Made by a program: the position numbers and the translations under genes. Of a stretch of DNA of 64,000 bases, positions 1 through 6,346 are shown in pieces (position 1 is the stretch's first letter; each line of letters starts with the position of its first letter). Origin of the DNA: Sphingomonas sp. S2-65 (lineage in GTDB: Bacteria > Pseudomonadota > Alphaproteobacteria > Sphingomonadales > Sphingomonadaceae). Under the pieces are notes generated by a model. The model ran no database searches, was not told the DNA's origin, and saw nothing but the letters and a program-made list of their open reading frames with translations. The stretch lies in assembly GCF_021513175.1 (NCBI RefSeq), contig NZ_CP090953.1, positions 1,817,001 through 1,881,000 on the forward strand, read 5' to 3'.

Positions 1-489
1 GACCCGGCGGTACATGTCGATCAGCGCGTCGCCTTCGTCGCGCTGATGCTTCTCAGCCCTCAAAAGCTTGCGCAGCGCGCGCATTGTCGGAACGTCGAAG
101 CCGGTCGACTTGGCCTCACCATAGACGTCCTTGATGTCGTCGCTGATGCCCTTCTTCTCTTCCTCCAGCCGGTCGATCCGCTCCATGTAGAGCCGCAGCG
201 CCTGCTCCGAGATGTTGTCGCCAAGCCCGCGCTCGGCATCCTCGCCTTCGCCGTCAGCGGTAGGCGGGGCTTCGCGGACATAGACGACGTGCCCGCCGGC
301 GTGCCGCCGAGCCACCCAGCCCGCCGCCACGATGGCCTTGGCGATCGCCTTGTGCGACGGCCCGGCCGAGCGGATATGGTCCGGCAGCTCCCGCTCGGCC
401 TGCGCCAGCTCGATCTCGTCACGCCCGACCAGCAGCGCGCCCACGGCAGCCGTAACCATCATGTCGAGCGTTTTGCGGGCACCACTCAT
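1..489 (-). CDS. GapR-like (DUF2312) domain protein, C-terminus cut by window edge
   Basis: Reading leftward from ATG at 489, the frame stays open to base 1 (163 codons). Residues from about 85 on match the DUF2312/GapR family closely: DNISEQALRLYMERIDRLEE, then KKGISDDIKDVYGEAKSTGF, then an EKHQRDEGDALIDMY tail. GapR binds overtwisted DNA in Caulobacter and helps replication and transcription. The first ~80 residues are an extra domain (LVGRDEIELAQAERELPDHI; AGWVARRHAGGHVVYVREAP), absent from the ~90-residue stand-alone family and resembling a small winged-helix. A strong SD (GGAGG) lies 6 bases before the ATG, and the gene overlaps the upstream one by ATGA. It is the last visible gene of the phage early operon. 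Confidence 0.85.
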   Translation of the reverse strand, partial: MSGARKTLDMMVTAAVGALLVGRDEIELAQAERELPDHIRSAGPSHKAIAKAIVAAGWVARRHAGGHVVYVREAPPTADGEGEDAERGLGDNISEQALRLYMERIDRLEEEKKGISDDIKDVYGEAKSTGFDVPTMRALRKLLRAEKHQRDEGDALIDMYRRV

Positions 490-665
490 GCGGACCTCCA
501 ACGCAGTTTCCAGCCGCGCCCGAACATCTTGCGACGCCGCTCCACGAGCCTCAGCTGGACCGCGAAGAAGAGCCGAAGCTGTGGACGATCCAGACCGGCA
601 AGTACCTTCTCTTCAGAGGTCCAGAACAGCGGACACGTCCGCACGACCACCGAAGCGGCGAGCAT
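486..665 (-). CDS. Small basic hypothetical protein of the phage early operon
   Basis: 59 residues if started at ATG 665 (preceded by GGAGGAGG); an alternative GTG at 728 gives 80 residues but overlaps the upstream gene. The stop overlaps the next ATG (ATGA at 486-489), which implies translational coupling. The C-terminus is arginine-rich (VERRRKMFGRGWKLRWR), suggesting nucleic-acid contact, but no known domain is recognised. Confidence 0.5.
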   Translation of the reverse strand: MLAASVVVRTCPLFWTSEEKVLAGLDRPQLRLFFAVQLRLVERRRKMFGRGWKLRWRSA

Positions 666-694
666 TTCCTCCTCCAACAGGTTTCGCGCTAGCG

Positions 695-940
695 TCACTG
701 CTTTGCCGCGCGCGCTTGGTCGATCCACTCGCGGATCAGCGGCTCGTCCCGGAAAACCCGGTCTAGCTGCATCTCGGCCTCGGCGATGTCGCCCGAGCGG
801 ATCGCCCGCGCCAGTTCCATCACCTGTGTCTTGTCCAGAACCCGCGCCGGCTCCTCAAGGAAGCGGTGTTCCATGCGGCCTTCAGTGGTGGCGCCGCAGC
901 TGCCGCAGCTCACGGGCGCGTCGAAACGGTTGGTCTGCAT
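695..940 (-). CDS. Small hypothetical protein with an N-terminal CGSCG motif
   Basis: 81 residues from ATG 940, which has the SD GAGGAG 8 bases upstream, directly after the dnaN stop at 952. The N-terminus has a Cys pair (VSCGSCGATTEG) resembling half of a zinc ribbon. The rest is helical and acidic/basic (RAIRSGDIAEAEMQLDRVFR, ending DQARAAKQ). Function unknown. Its place directly downstream of the phage sliding clamp suggests a role in phage replication or its control, but nothing in the sequence proves that. Confidence 0.6.
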   Translation of the reverse strand: MQTNRFDAPVSCGSCGATTEGRMEHRFLEEPARVLDKTQVMELARAIRSGDIAEAEMQLDRVFRDEPLIREWIDQARAAKQ

Positions 941-951
941 CGGCTCTCTCC

Positions 952-2073
952 TCAGATTCGCATGGGCATGACGACGGCGAGCAGGTCGGCGTCTTTGTCG
1001 GAGGTGATCCGGATCGGGTTGGCCGGGCCGGACACCCACAGGGTGAGCTTGGCGCTGTCAGCGAAGATCGATCCGGCGATCACCGCAAAGCGGTGATTGA
1101 CGCCGAACTCCACCGGCACGCCCCGAAAATCAGCGTCCAGAACCTCCTGCGCCTGCGCTCCGGTGCTGTCCTTGCCCCGAACTTCGCAGCCCTCTTCGCC
1201 TTCCTTCAGGTAGAAGCCGAGCGCCCGCACCTTGGTCTTTTCGCCCTCGGCATTTAGCACCGAGGCGACGCCCTGCACGGGCTCCAGAAAAGCGGAGCGC
1301 GCCAGGTCCAGCCTGCCCCCCTCTTCCGGAGGAATGACGCGCGTGTAATCGGGAAAGCTGCCGTCCACGACCTTCGACAGGAACCGCGTAGAGCCGAGTT
1401 CAAAGCCGATGGCGTCAGCCGTGATTTCAATGCCGATCTCGCCGCTCCCGTCCTTGCCGAGCAGCTTGCGCAAATGGGCAACCGCCTTATCCGGCACGAT
1501 GGTGTCGGGCATTTCCTCGGCACCATCGGGAACCGCCACGTCGGCGCGGATCAGGCGTAGCCCGTCGGTCGCCGCCGCGAACAGACGATTGGCGGCCACA
1601 TGCAGGAACACGCCTTTCAGATAGTAGCGCGTGTCCTCGATCGACATCGCGCCAGAGGTGGCATCCAGCAAGCGGGCGAGCGATGCGCCAGGCATGCGAA
1701 AATTGATCGCATTCTCCAGCGCGGCGCGCTTGGGGAAATCCTTCGCAGGAAGCGTCGGGAGCGAGCGCTTGCCCCGCCCTTGTTTCAGCACCAATTGGCC
1801 ACGATCCTCGACGCTCAGCGTGATCTTGCCCGGCTTTAAGCTGGTTACAGCCGCGACCAGCTTGCTTGAATCAGTGGTGATCTGAAGCTCACCCGCTGCC
1901 TCGACCCGCGATGTCGCCTGAAGGTCCAGGTCCGTGCCGGTGATCGACAGCGCGCCTGCCTCCGCGATCAGCAGCACGTTGGCGAGGATTGGAATCGTCT
2001 GCCGGCTTTGCACCACGTCGGCCACCTGTCGCAGCGCGCCCAACAGCGCGTCGCGCTCCACTTCAATCTTCAT
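952..2073 (-). CDS. dnaN: DNA polymerase III beta sliding clamp, prophage-encoded paralogue
   Basis: 373 residues, the normal full clamp length, starting MKIEVERDALLGAL. Hallmarks of all three clamp domains are present: RQTIPILANVLL, EDTRYYLKGVFLHV with ATDGLRLI, FPDYTRVIPPEE, and the canonical C-terminus VVMPMRI that forms the partner-binding pocket. The clamp encircles DNA and tethers polymerases and other clamp-binding proteins. The start ATG overlaps the upstream stop (ATGA, 2070-2073). The neighbours are phage early genes rather than dnaA/recF, so this is most likely a phage copy in addition to the chromosomal dnaN, which is not in the window. Intact motifs argue for a functional clamp. 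Confidence 0.95.
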   Translation of the reverse strand: MKIEVERDALLGALRQVADVVQSRQTIPILANVLLIAEAGALSITGTDLDLQATSRVEAAGELQITTDSSKLVAAVTSLKPGKITLSVEDRGQLVLKQGRGKRSLPTLPAKDFPKRAALENAINFRMPGASLARLLDATSGAMSIEDTRYYLKGVFLHVAANRLFAAATDGLRLIRADVAVPDGAEEMPDTIVPDKAVAHLRKLLGKDGSGEIGIEITADAIGFELGSTRFLSKVVDGSFPDYTRVIPPEEGGRLDLARSAFLEPVQGVASVLNAEGEKTKVRALGFYLKEGEEGCEVRGKDSTGAQAQEVLDADFRGVPVEFGVNHRFAVIAGSIFADSAKLTLWVSGPANPIRITSDKDADLLAVVMPMRI

Positions 2074-2636
2074 CGAACCCACCCCGTTGTTTCGCCCGTC
2101 GCCACGATCCGGACTCGGCGCAGCGTCGGCGCGGCGCATCCCGCCACGTCGATCAGGCCCGCCTCGACCATGGCTTCCAGGGCCGGTTTCACTTCGCCGC
2201 GCTCGATCCCGGCGCGCTCGGCCAATTGCTTGTCGGTTGGGCACGGCCGTTTGAACCGCGCCGCCCGCGCCAGCAGCGCGAACAGCGCGTCGATCGCAGC
2301 GGGCGAGGCATGCGCCGGCTCGGCCAGCGGCGACGGCGCGGCAGGCGCGATCCATGGCCGCGCCGTCCGGCGCACAACATAGTTCCGCTCGACGCCTGCC
2401 TGGATCACCCGCTGGAACGGCAGCACCAGCCCCTCGGCATGGAGTGCCCGCACCTTGGCGGCGGTCGGCGACTTGGCCGGCAGGACGCCGAACCAGCGGC
2501 TGCCATAGACCAGCTCGTCACCCGGGCGCGCCGCTTCCACCCACGCTGCCACGCGCTCGGCAGGCAAGGCGATGTTGCGCGCCTCGTCCATGCCGGAACC
2601 CGATGCCAGGGAGAGGAAAGCGGCGGCGCCCTCCAT
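2070..2636 (-). CDS. Phage early protein with a C-terminal winged-helix-like region
   Basis: 188 residues from ATG 2636; the start overlaps nothing but lies 3 bases after the upstream stop, and its own stop overlaps the dnaN ATG. The N-terminal half (LPAERVAAWVEAARPGDELV, FGVLPAKSPTAAKVRALHAE, ERNYVVRRT) resembles phage DNA-binding adaptor regions. The C-terminal 70 residues (AIDALFALLARAARFKRPCP, then DKQLAERAGIERGEVKPALE, AMVEAGLIDV) look like a winged helix. Location directly before dnaN suggests a replication-associated or regulatory role. No specific family is recognised. Confidence 0.65.
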   Translation of the reverse strand: MEGAAAFLSLASGSGMDEARNIALPAERVAAWVEAARPGDELVYGSRWFGVLPAKSPTAAKVRALHAEGLVLPFQRVIQAGVERNYVVRRTARPWIAPAAPSPLAEPAHASPAAIDALFALLARAARFKRPCPTDKQLAERAGIERGEVKPALEAMVEAGLIDVAGCAAPTLRRVRIVATGETTGWVR

Positions 2637-2638
2637 GA

Positions 2639-2983
2639 TCACTGCACGCTGCCGGGCCGCGGGCGCGCACGAAAGGCTGGGGCATGCGCCCAGGGACGCT
2701 GGCTGCGCCGCGACCAGTCCTCCGGCAGCACCGCGCCCCCCGTCGCCGCGGCGATCCGCTGCGCAGCGTCGTCTTCGGGCTCGATCTCGCCCAGCACGAC
2801 CCGCTCCAGCCGGTCGACGCCCAGGCCGGACAGTAGCGCCACCCGGTTGGCGGAGGCGAGCAGATCGCGCTGCTCCAGCAGCCACCACACCAGCCGGTGT
2901 GCGCCCACGCTCGGATTAGGTGGGTCGCCCGCTTCAAGCATGACGACGGCCAGCGGTGCCGGAACCATGGTCTGGTGCAGCAT
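2639..2983 (-). CDS. YdaS-like helix-turn-helix phage regulator
   Basis: 114 residues from ATG 2983, overlapping the upstream stop as TGATG. The middle carries an HTH resembling the YdaS/Cro-like family: NRVALLSGLGVDRLERVVLG followed by AAQRIAAATGGAVLPEDWSR, where 'GGAV.PEDW' is the family's typical end. It probably binds DNA as a phage early regulator. The proline/arginine-rich C-terminal tail (PRPGSVQ) has no recognisable feature. Confidence 0.6.
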   Translation of the reverse strand: MLHQTMVPAPLAVVMLEAGDPPNPSVGAHRLVWWLLEQRDLLASANRVALLSGLGVDRLERVVLGEIEPEDDAAQRIAAATGGAVLPEDWSRRSQRPWAHAPAFRARPRPGSVQ

Positions 2984-3450
2984 CAACGATCTCCCATGAT
3001 GGTGGCGAGTTGAAGGTCGAGCGCGGCCAGCACGGCCTGCGCCTCCTGAACCTGGACGCGAGCGGCGGCGGCTTCCTCGGCGGACACGCTGCCATCGGCC
3101 AGCGCCGTGCAGATCGCCGTGGCGATGTCGCCATGTTCCTTTGCGAGGCGCCCGACCGACCCGAGCAGATCCTCGCGCTGGGCGCCGCCACGCGGCAGCG
3201 CCACGAAGGTGCCGCCCATCTGCTGGCACAGCCAGCGCGTGACATGCGGCCAGCCTTCGCGCTCCCGCGCGAGCGGCTCCAGGTCGGCGACCACGTCGAC
3301 CGGCAGCCAGCGGTCGGGGCAGTTCACATTCTGCGCATCGCCCAGCACGCTCTTGCCGACCCGGCAGAAGCCCGCGCCGGCCTCAAGCCCGCCAACGCCC
3401 TTGATCAGCTCCTGCGTGGCCAGCTTGCCTGCGATCTTTTCGGGCTTCAT
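2983..3450 (-). CDS. Phage CII-family-like transcriptional regulator
   Basis: 155 residues from ATG 3450 with GAAGG upstream. The pattern ATQELIKGVGGLEAGAGFCR, then GKSVLGDAQNVNCPDRWLP, then DVVADLEPLARE.EGWPHVTRWL matches the 'phage regulatory CII' family of alphaproteobacterial prophages, which has an HTH that reads like 'SQLSxYQNxNAPxFMPxDVI'. The C-terminal 60 residues are predicted helical (LLGSVGRLAKEHGDIATAIC, then AEEAAAARVQVQEAQAVLAA) and probably oligomerise. It follows the Cro-like gene in the early operon, as expected for a lytic/lysogenic control gene. Confidence 0.75.
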   Translation of the reverse strand: MKPEKIAGKLATQELIKGVGGLEAGAGFCRVGKSVLGDAQNVNCPDRWLPVDVVADLEPLAREREGWPHVTRWLCQQMGGTFVALPRGGAQREDLLGSVGRLAKEHGDIATAICTALADGSVSAEEAAAARVQVQEAQAVLAALDLQLATIMGDR

Positions 3451-3845
3451 GCTGCGCAGCCTTCGCTTGACCCCGTTGCGCGGACCTGCCCTTCGGCTAC
3501 ACTCCTGCGATTGAGGGAGAGGATCGGCCAACCATGCAGCACAGTCCGGGAGAAAGTTGGGTCCCCGTCCGCGCAGATTGCGGACACGAGTTCGATGTAA
3601 CGGTCACTGGGCACGACCCGCACACGATGGAGTTCACTTGCCCCACCTGCGGCGCCGTCGATCGGTTCACGCCGGAACAGGCTGACCAAATCGTCGCCCA
3701 GTACGAGGCCGCTGTCGAAAGCATCAACGAGGCGCTGCGCGACGCGGTCAGAGACATGGACCGCCGCTCCTAGCGACGCGATTGACTGAAGAGCGGCGTC
3801 GAGCCCGACCGTTTCGAGCTTCAGCGGGCCAGTCACCACGCTCAT
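3447..3845 (-). CDS. Possible early-operon protein, antisense to the 3534-3773 gene
   Basis: 132 residues from ATG 3845. Both ends overlap the neighbouring genes by ATGA (3842-3845 and 3447-3450), exactly the packing used elsewhere in this operon. The start looks protein-like (MSVVTGPLKLETVGLDAALQ), but the body gives no recognisable domain and is largely antisense to a better-looking rightward zinc-ribbon frame. The two frames have second codon positions aligned, so one is probably a shadow. Counting GC at third positions over 79 codons gives about 68% for this frame and 77% for the opposite one, which slightly favours the other. Confidence 0.4.
   Translation of the reverse strand: MSVVTGPLKLETVGLDAALQSIASLGAAVHVSDRVAQRLVDAFDSGLVLGDDLVSLFRREPIDGAAGGASELHRVRVVPSDRYIELVSAICADGDPTFSRTVLHGWPILSLNRRSVAEGQVRATGSSEGCAA
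3534..3773 (+). CDS. Small zinc-ribbon-like protein (competes with antisense frame)
   Basis: 79 residues from ATG 3534, with a GGGAGAGG stretch 12 to 19 bases upstream. A Cys-His pair (DCGHEF) and a second knuckle (CPTCGAVDRF) about 20 residues later look like a zinc ribbon, followed by an acidic helix (EQADQIVAQYEAAVESINEA). Its orientation is opposite to the surrounding early operon, which counts against it; amino-acid composition and codon use count for it. No function is assigned. Confidence 0.5.
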   Translation: MQHSPGESWVPVRADCGHEFDVTVTGHDPHTMEFTCPTCGAVDRFTPEQADQIVAQYEAAVESINEALRDAVRDMDRRS

Positions 3846-4141
3846 GCCAGCACCTGCGCCGCGGAAACTTCGTCCGCCTTTCCGCATGACGCTTCGTCCG
3901 CCGATGCGGTATCGCCGTCAGCATGATCAGCACCGCAACCCGCCTCCGCATCCTTAGCATCCATGTAGGCTTTGACCCGGTGCAGCGTGCCCAGGTTGGG
4001 GATGCGACCGTTGCGCATGCTCTCGATGAGCTGCGGCTCACGCGTCGCTTCACGCCCGAACCGCGTCGGCGCCATGTTGCCATGTCGCTCCAGAAAGCGA
4101 TCGATGGACGCTAGTATCTCGGGGATCGTTGGCAGTTCCAT
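3842..4141 (-). CDS. Cro-like helix-turn-helix regulator
   Basis: 99 residues from ATG 4141; GTG 4183 and ATG 4174 are in-frame alternatives but would place an operator inside the coding sequence. The N-terminal 60 residues form an HTH: IPEILASIDRFLERHGNMAP, then TRFGREATREPQLIESMRNG and RIPNLGTLHRVKAYMD. The C-terminus is acidic and Cys-containing. It is divergent from the S24 repressor, with three operators between them, which is the Cro position in lambdoid control regions. It probably represses the repressor promoter; inferred. Confidence 0.7.
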   Translation of the reverse strand: MELPTIPEILASIDRFLERHGNMAPTRFGREATREPQLIESMRNGRIPNLGTLHRVKAYMDAKDAEAGCGADHADGDTASADEASCGKADEVSAAQVLA

Positions 4142-4156
4142 GGCTGCGCTGAGTAC

Positions 4157-4238
4157 GTCAGCGCGCGCTGACATTGCAAGCACATTTTGTCAGCCCATGC
4201 TGAAATCGACCGAAACGCCCCTGTCAGCTAGAACTGAC
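4157..4238. promoter_or_regulatory. Three repressor/Cro operators between divergent genes
   Basis: Three 16-bp dyads share the form GTCAGC-N4-GCTGAC: 4157-4172 (perfect, GTCAGCGCGCGCTGAC), 4189-4204 (GTCAGC-CCAT-GCTGAA) and 4223-4238 (GTCAGC-TAGA-ACTGAC). Centres are 32 and 34 bp apart, about three helical turns, compatible with cooperative binding on one face. They occupy the whole region between the Cro-like and S24 repressor starts and so should control both. No clear -35/-10 pair was recognised here. Confidence 0.8.
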
Positions 4239-4241
4239 ATC

Positions 4242-4973
4242 ATGGCAAGCGATCCAATTACCCTGTTTGACCGCCTTATGGCTGTGAAGCCGGATGGCCT
4301 CTCCATGAATGCCTGGGCCACGGGAGCGCAGGTGAATCGGAGTATCTTCGCTGACATCAAGAAGCGGGACGCTGCGCACCCCGACACCGTCGACAAGCTG
4401 CTCGACTTTATCGGGCTCACAAAGGCGGAGTTTCATGCGGGGGTAAAGCAGGAGCAGAAAGAAGCTCCATCGGCAGTTGTGCGGGCGCCTCGCCTTGCCT
4501 TTCGTGGTGATGATCGCCCGCGCGACATTCCCATCGTTGGCACCGCGGAATGCGCCGACATCGACTTCGAAGCGGATGGTGGTGTGAGCATCCCCGTGGA
4601 GACACTTGAACTCGATATGGCTGATGTAGTCGACTACGCGCGCCGCCCCGTCTCTCTCGACAACCGGCGCGATGTGTATGCGATCTACTTTCGCGGACAT
4701 TCGATGGCGCCACGCTACGAACCTGGCGAAATCGGGTACGTCGACCCGATGCGCCCAGCGCGCCCCCGCGACTACGTGATCGTCCAGCTCCGCCGCGGCG
4801 AGGGAGAGGATGCTGACCGCACCGTGGTTGCGATGGCAAAGAGGCTGGTGAAGCAGTCGGCGAGCTTCATCGAGCTGGAGCAATTCAATCCAGCCGCAAC
4901 CTTCAGGATCGACCGTAAGCGCGTAGCGCACATCCACCGGATCATACCTTGGGACGAACTGGTCGCATTCTGA
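4242..4973 (+). CDS. S24/LexA-type phage repressor (CI-like)
   Basis: 243 residues from ATG 4242; an in-frame ATG at 4197 would add 15 residues and run through an operator. The N-terminal ~65 residues are an HTH-type region (LFDRLMAVKPDGLSMNAWAT, GAQVNRSIFADIKKRD). The C-terminal half is an S24 peptidase fold with the catalytic Ser154 in FRGHSMAPRYEPGEIGYVDP and Lys200 in VVAMAKRLVK. In this family RecA-stimulated self-cleavage inactivates the repressor and induces the prophage. The canonical Ala-Gly cleavage pair is not obvious (the region reads IPIVGTAECADIDF), so SOS inducibility is uncertain. Operators on both sides imply autoregulation. Confidence 0.88.
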   Translation: MASDPITLFDRLMAVKPDGLSMNAWATGAQVNRSIFADIKKRDAAHPDTVDKLLDFIGLTKAEFHAGVKQEQKEAPSAVVRAPRLAFRGDDRPRDIPIVGTAECADIDFEADGGVSIPVETLELDMADVVDYARRPVSLDNRRDVYAIYFRGHSMAPRYEPGEIGYVDPMRPARPRDYVIVQLRRGEGEDADRTVVAMAKRLVKQSASFIELEQFNPAATFRIDRKRVAHIHRIIPWDELVAF

Positions 4974-4977
4974 CAAT

Positions 4978-5044
4978 GTTAGCATGCGCTAACAAAACCG
5001 TTTGACTGTCAGCGTGCGCTGAATGTAAGCGTGCTTCCGCTAAC
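4978..5044 (+). promoter_or_regulatory. Downstream operator pair with probable phage promoter
   Basis: Two further 16-bp operators, 4978-4993 (GTTAGC-ATGC-GCTAAC) and 5008-5023 (GTCAGC-GTGC-GCTGAA), have centres 30 bp apart. A -35-like TTGACT at 5002-5007 abuts the second operator, and a weak -10 (TGTAAG, 5024-5029) follows after 16 bp, so a bound repressor would cover the promoter spacer. A looser half-site (GCTAAC, 5039-5044) follows. This would drive the rightward genes from 5057. Confidence 0.6.
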
Positions 5045-5056
5045 ACGGAGGCACCA

Positions 5057-5248
5057 ATGGCCACGCACTTTCGCGACGCACGAACCCTTCACATCGAAGC
5101 CGACAAGCGGAGACCCTTCGCCGTAGCAGGGCAGCGCACGGCAAGCGCCAGTCGCCTCCCCCGCCCCAGCCGCATCATGGTGGAGGCAATCGCCTCCGGC
5201 GCCCTGATCGCCGCGCTCTTCATCGCGGCCATGGCGGTGGCGGCATGA
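5057..5248 (+). CDS. Small protein with C-terminal membrane helix
   Basis: 63 residues from ATG 5057 with the SD GGAGG 6 bases upstream. The N-terminal 40 residues are basic and the last ~22 form a hydrophobic helix (AIASGALIAALFIAAMAVAA), giving a small tail-anchored topology. It is the first gene after the second operator cluster, and its stop overlaps the next ATG (ATGA). Function unknown. Confidence 0.55.
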   Translation: MATHFRDARTLHIEADKRRPFAVAGQRTASASRLPRPSRIMVEAIASGALIAALFIAAMAVAA

Positions 5249-5727
5249 ATATCACCGTCGTTCATTGCGGCGTAGCGTTCGACCGCGGCGATCTGGCAAC
5301 CGAAAAAGCCGACGACTGGGACGACCTGACGCCCGAGTTCAAGCGCGAAATGCTTCGTGAGCTGCGCGGGTATGATCGGCAGCAGCGTTGGGCGGCTTTC
5401 CGCATGCTGTGGGGCCCCGCCATCAAAGATCGCCCCCTTGACTGTCGGAAGGGCTGGACAGTCTATGATGGCTACGTCCGCCAGCGCGGCGAGGAATGGA
5501 CGTTCTGGCGCGCGCTGGTGGCCAGCGGCTCGCTGCTGATCAATCGCCGGCACACCCAGCGACAAGTCGACCGCCACATAGCTCGCACCGGGCGCAGCTA
5601 CATCCCATCACTGGAACTTGGTTTTTGGGACAGCCGCAGCGACGGCTACGGCTACAGCTATGCCTACCTCCACCTCTACCCATGGGGCAGGATCTCGGTA
5701 GGCACGGATGGCGAGAGCCTGATGTGA
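5245..5727 (+). CDS. Phage-region hypothetical protein, 160 residues
   Basis: Starts at ATG 5245, overlapping the previous stop, and ends in a GTGA overlap with the next gene. The protein has a helical, charged N-terminal half (DDLTPEFKREMLRELRGYDR) and an aromatic C-terminal half rich in Tyr/Trp (WDSRSDGYGYSYAYLHLYPW). No signal peptide, membrane segment or family is recognised. Tight packing on both sides supports it being a real gene. Confidence 0.65.
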   Translation: MNITVVHCGVAFDRGDLATEKADDWDDLTPEFKREMLRELRGYDRQQRWAAFRMLWGPAIKDRPLDCRKGWTVYDGYVRQRGEEWTFWRALVASGSLLINRRHTQRQVDRHIARTGRSYIPSLELGFWDSRSDGYGYSYAYLHLYPWGRISVGTDGESLM

Positions 5728-6170
5728 CCGAGGCTCCCCCGCCCTTCTACAACCGCTGGCACGGTCTAGCGGCGACCGCCGCGCAGCTGCTCGCCCGCCG
5801 TCGGGAGGGCGACGCCAGGCGCGTGGAAGCCGGCGAGATCACGCAGGCCGAGGCCGACGACCGTTCGCGGATCATGGGCGCCCTCGCTACCATGTGGCGC
5901 GCCGTCGTCGACCAAGCCGAGGCTCCCAAGCTCGACGCCTACCATGCAGAGATCCGCAACGACCTGCTGACACTCGCCTTCGACACGAAGCACCGCGCGG
6001 CGGCACGCCCCGACGACACCGCCCTTCAGCGCCTCGCCACCTACGCCGCGGCGCTGAAGTGGAACCACCGCCCCTGCCTGCCCGGGCACGATCTGCCGTG
6101 GATCCTGCACGTCCACGCCGCCAACCTCGCCATGCGCCCCGCGCCCGTAGAGCAGAGGCAGGCCGCCTGA
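5724..6170 (+). CDS. Phage-region hypothetical protein, 148 residues
   Basis: GTG start at 5724 overlapping the previous stop (GTGA); the stop overlaps the next ATG at 6170. Mostly helical: LAATAAQLLARRREGDARRV, EAGEITQAEADDRSRIMGAL, and a later TALQRLATYAAALKWNHRPC. The C-terminal LPGHDLPWILHVHAANLA is His-rich. No family is recognised. Confidence 0.6.
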   Translation: MTEAPPPFYNRWHGLAATAAQLLARRREGDARRVEAGEITQAEADDRSRIMGALATMWRAVVDQAEAPKLDAYHAEIRNDLLTLAFDTKHRAAARPDDTALQRLATYAAALKWNHRPCLPGHDLPWILHVHAANLAMRPAPVEQRQAA

Positions 6171-6346
6171 TGGCCACCCGCCTCGCCTCCAGCTTCCCCG
6201 CTCGCCCAGCGCCGGAACTGTTCGCGCTTGTGGAAGCGCTTGCGCGCGCCGACGTTGCACGAAAGCATGCCGCGCTCCCCGAATCGAAGGAATTGGACCG
6301 TGCGCACGGTCATCTACGCCCGCTACAGCAGCCAGCTTCAGAATAA
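6170..6346 (+). CDS. Small hypothetical ORF overlapping the recombinase start
   Basis: 58 residues from ATG 6170, coupled to the previous stop (TGATG). It contains a plausible helix (APELFALVEALARADVARKH) and overlaps the GTG start of the recombinase by 47 bases in another frame. The overlap could couple recombinase translation to this gene. It might also be a non-functional reading frame. Confidence 0.45.
   Translation: MATRLASSFPARPAPELFALVEALARADVARKHAALPESKELDRAHGHLRPLQQPASE

Noticed and set aside
46..1257. 403-codon rightward open frame in the phage region
   Set aside because: It is the antisense of the GapR-like gene and of dnaN. Its composition (Arg/Pro/Ser/Ala rich, no domain) is typical of a GC-rich shadow frame.
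5025..5044. Possible sixth operator (GTAAGC-N8-GCTAAC)
   Set aside because: The half-site spacing is 8 rather than 4 bases, so it was not counted as a full operator; only the right half fits the consensus.
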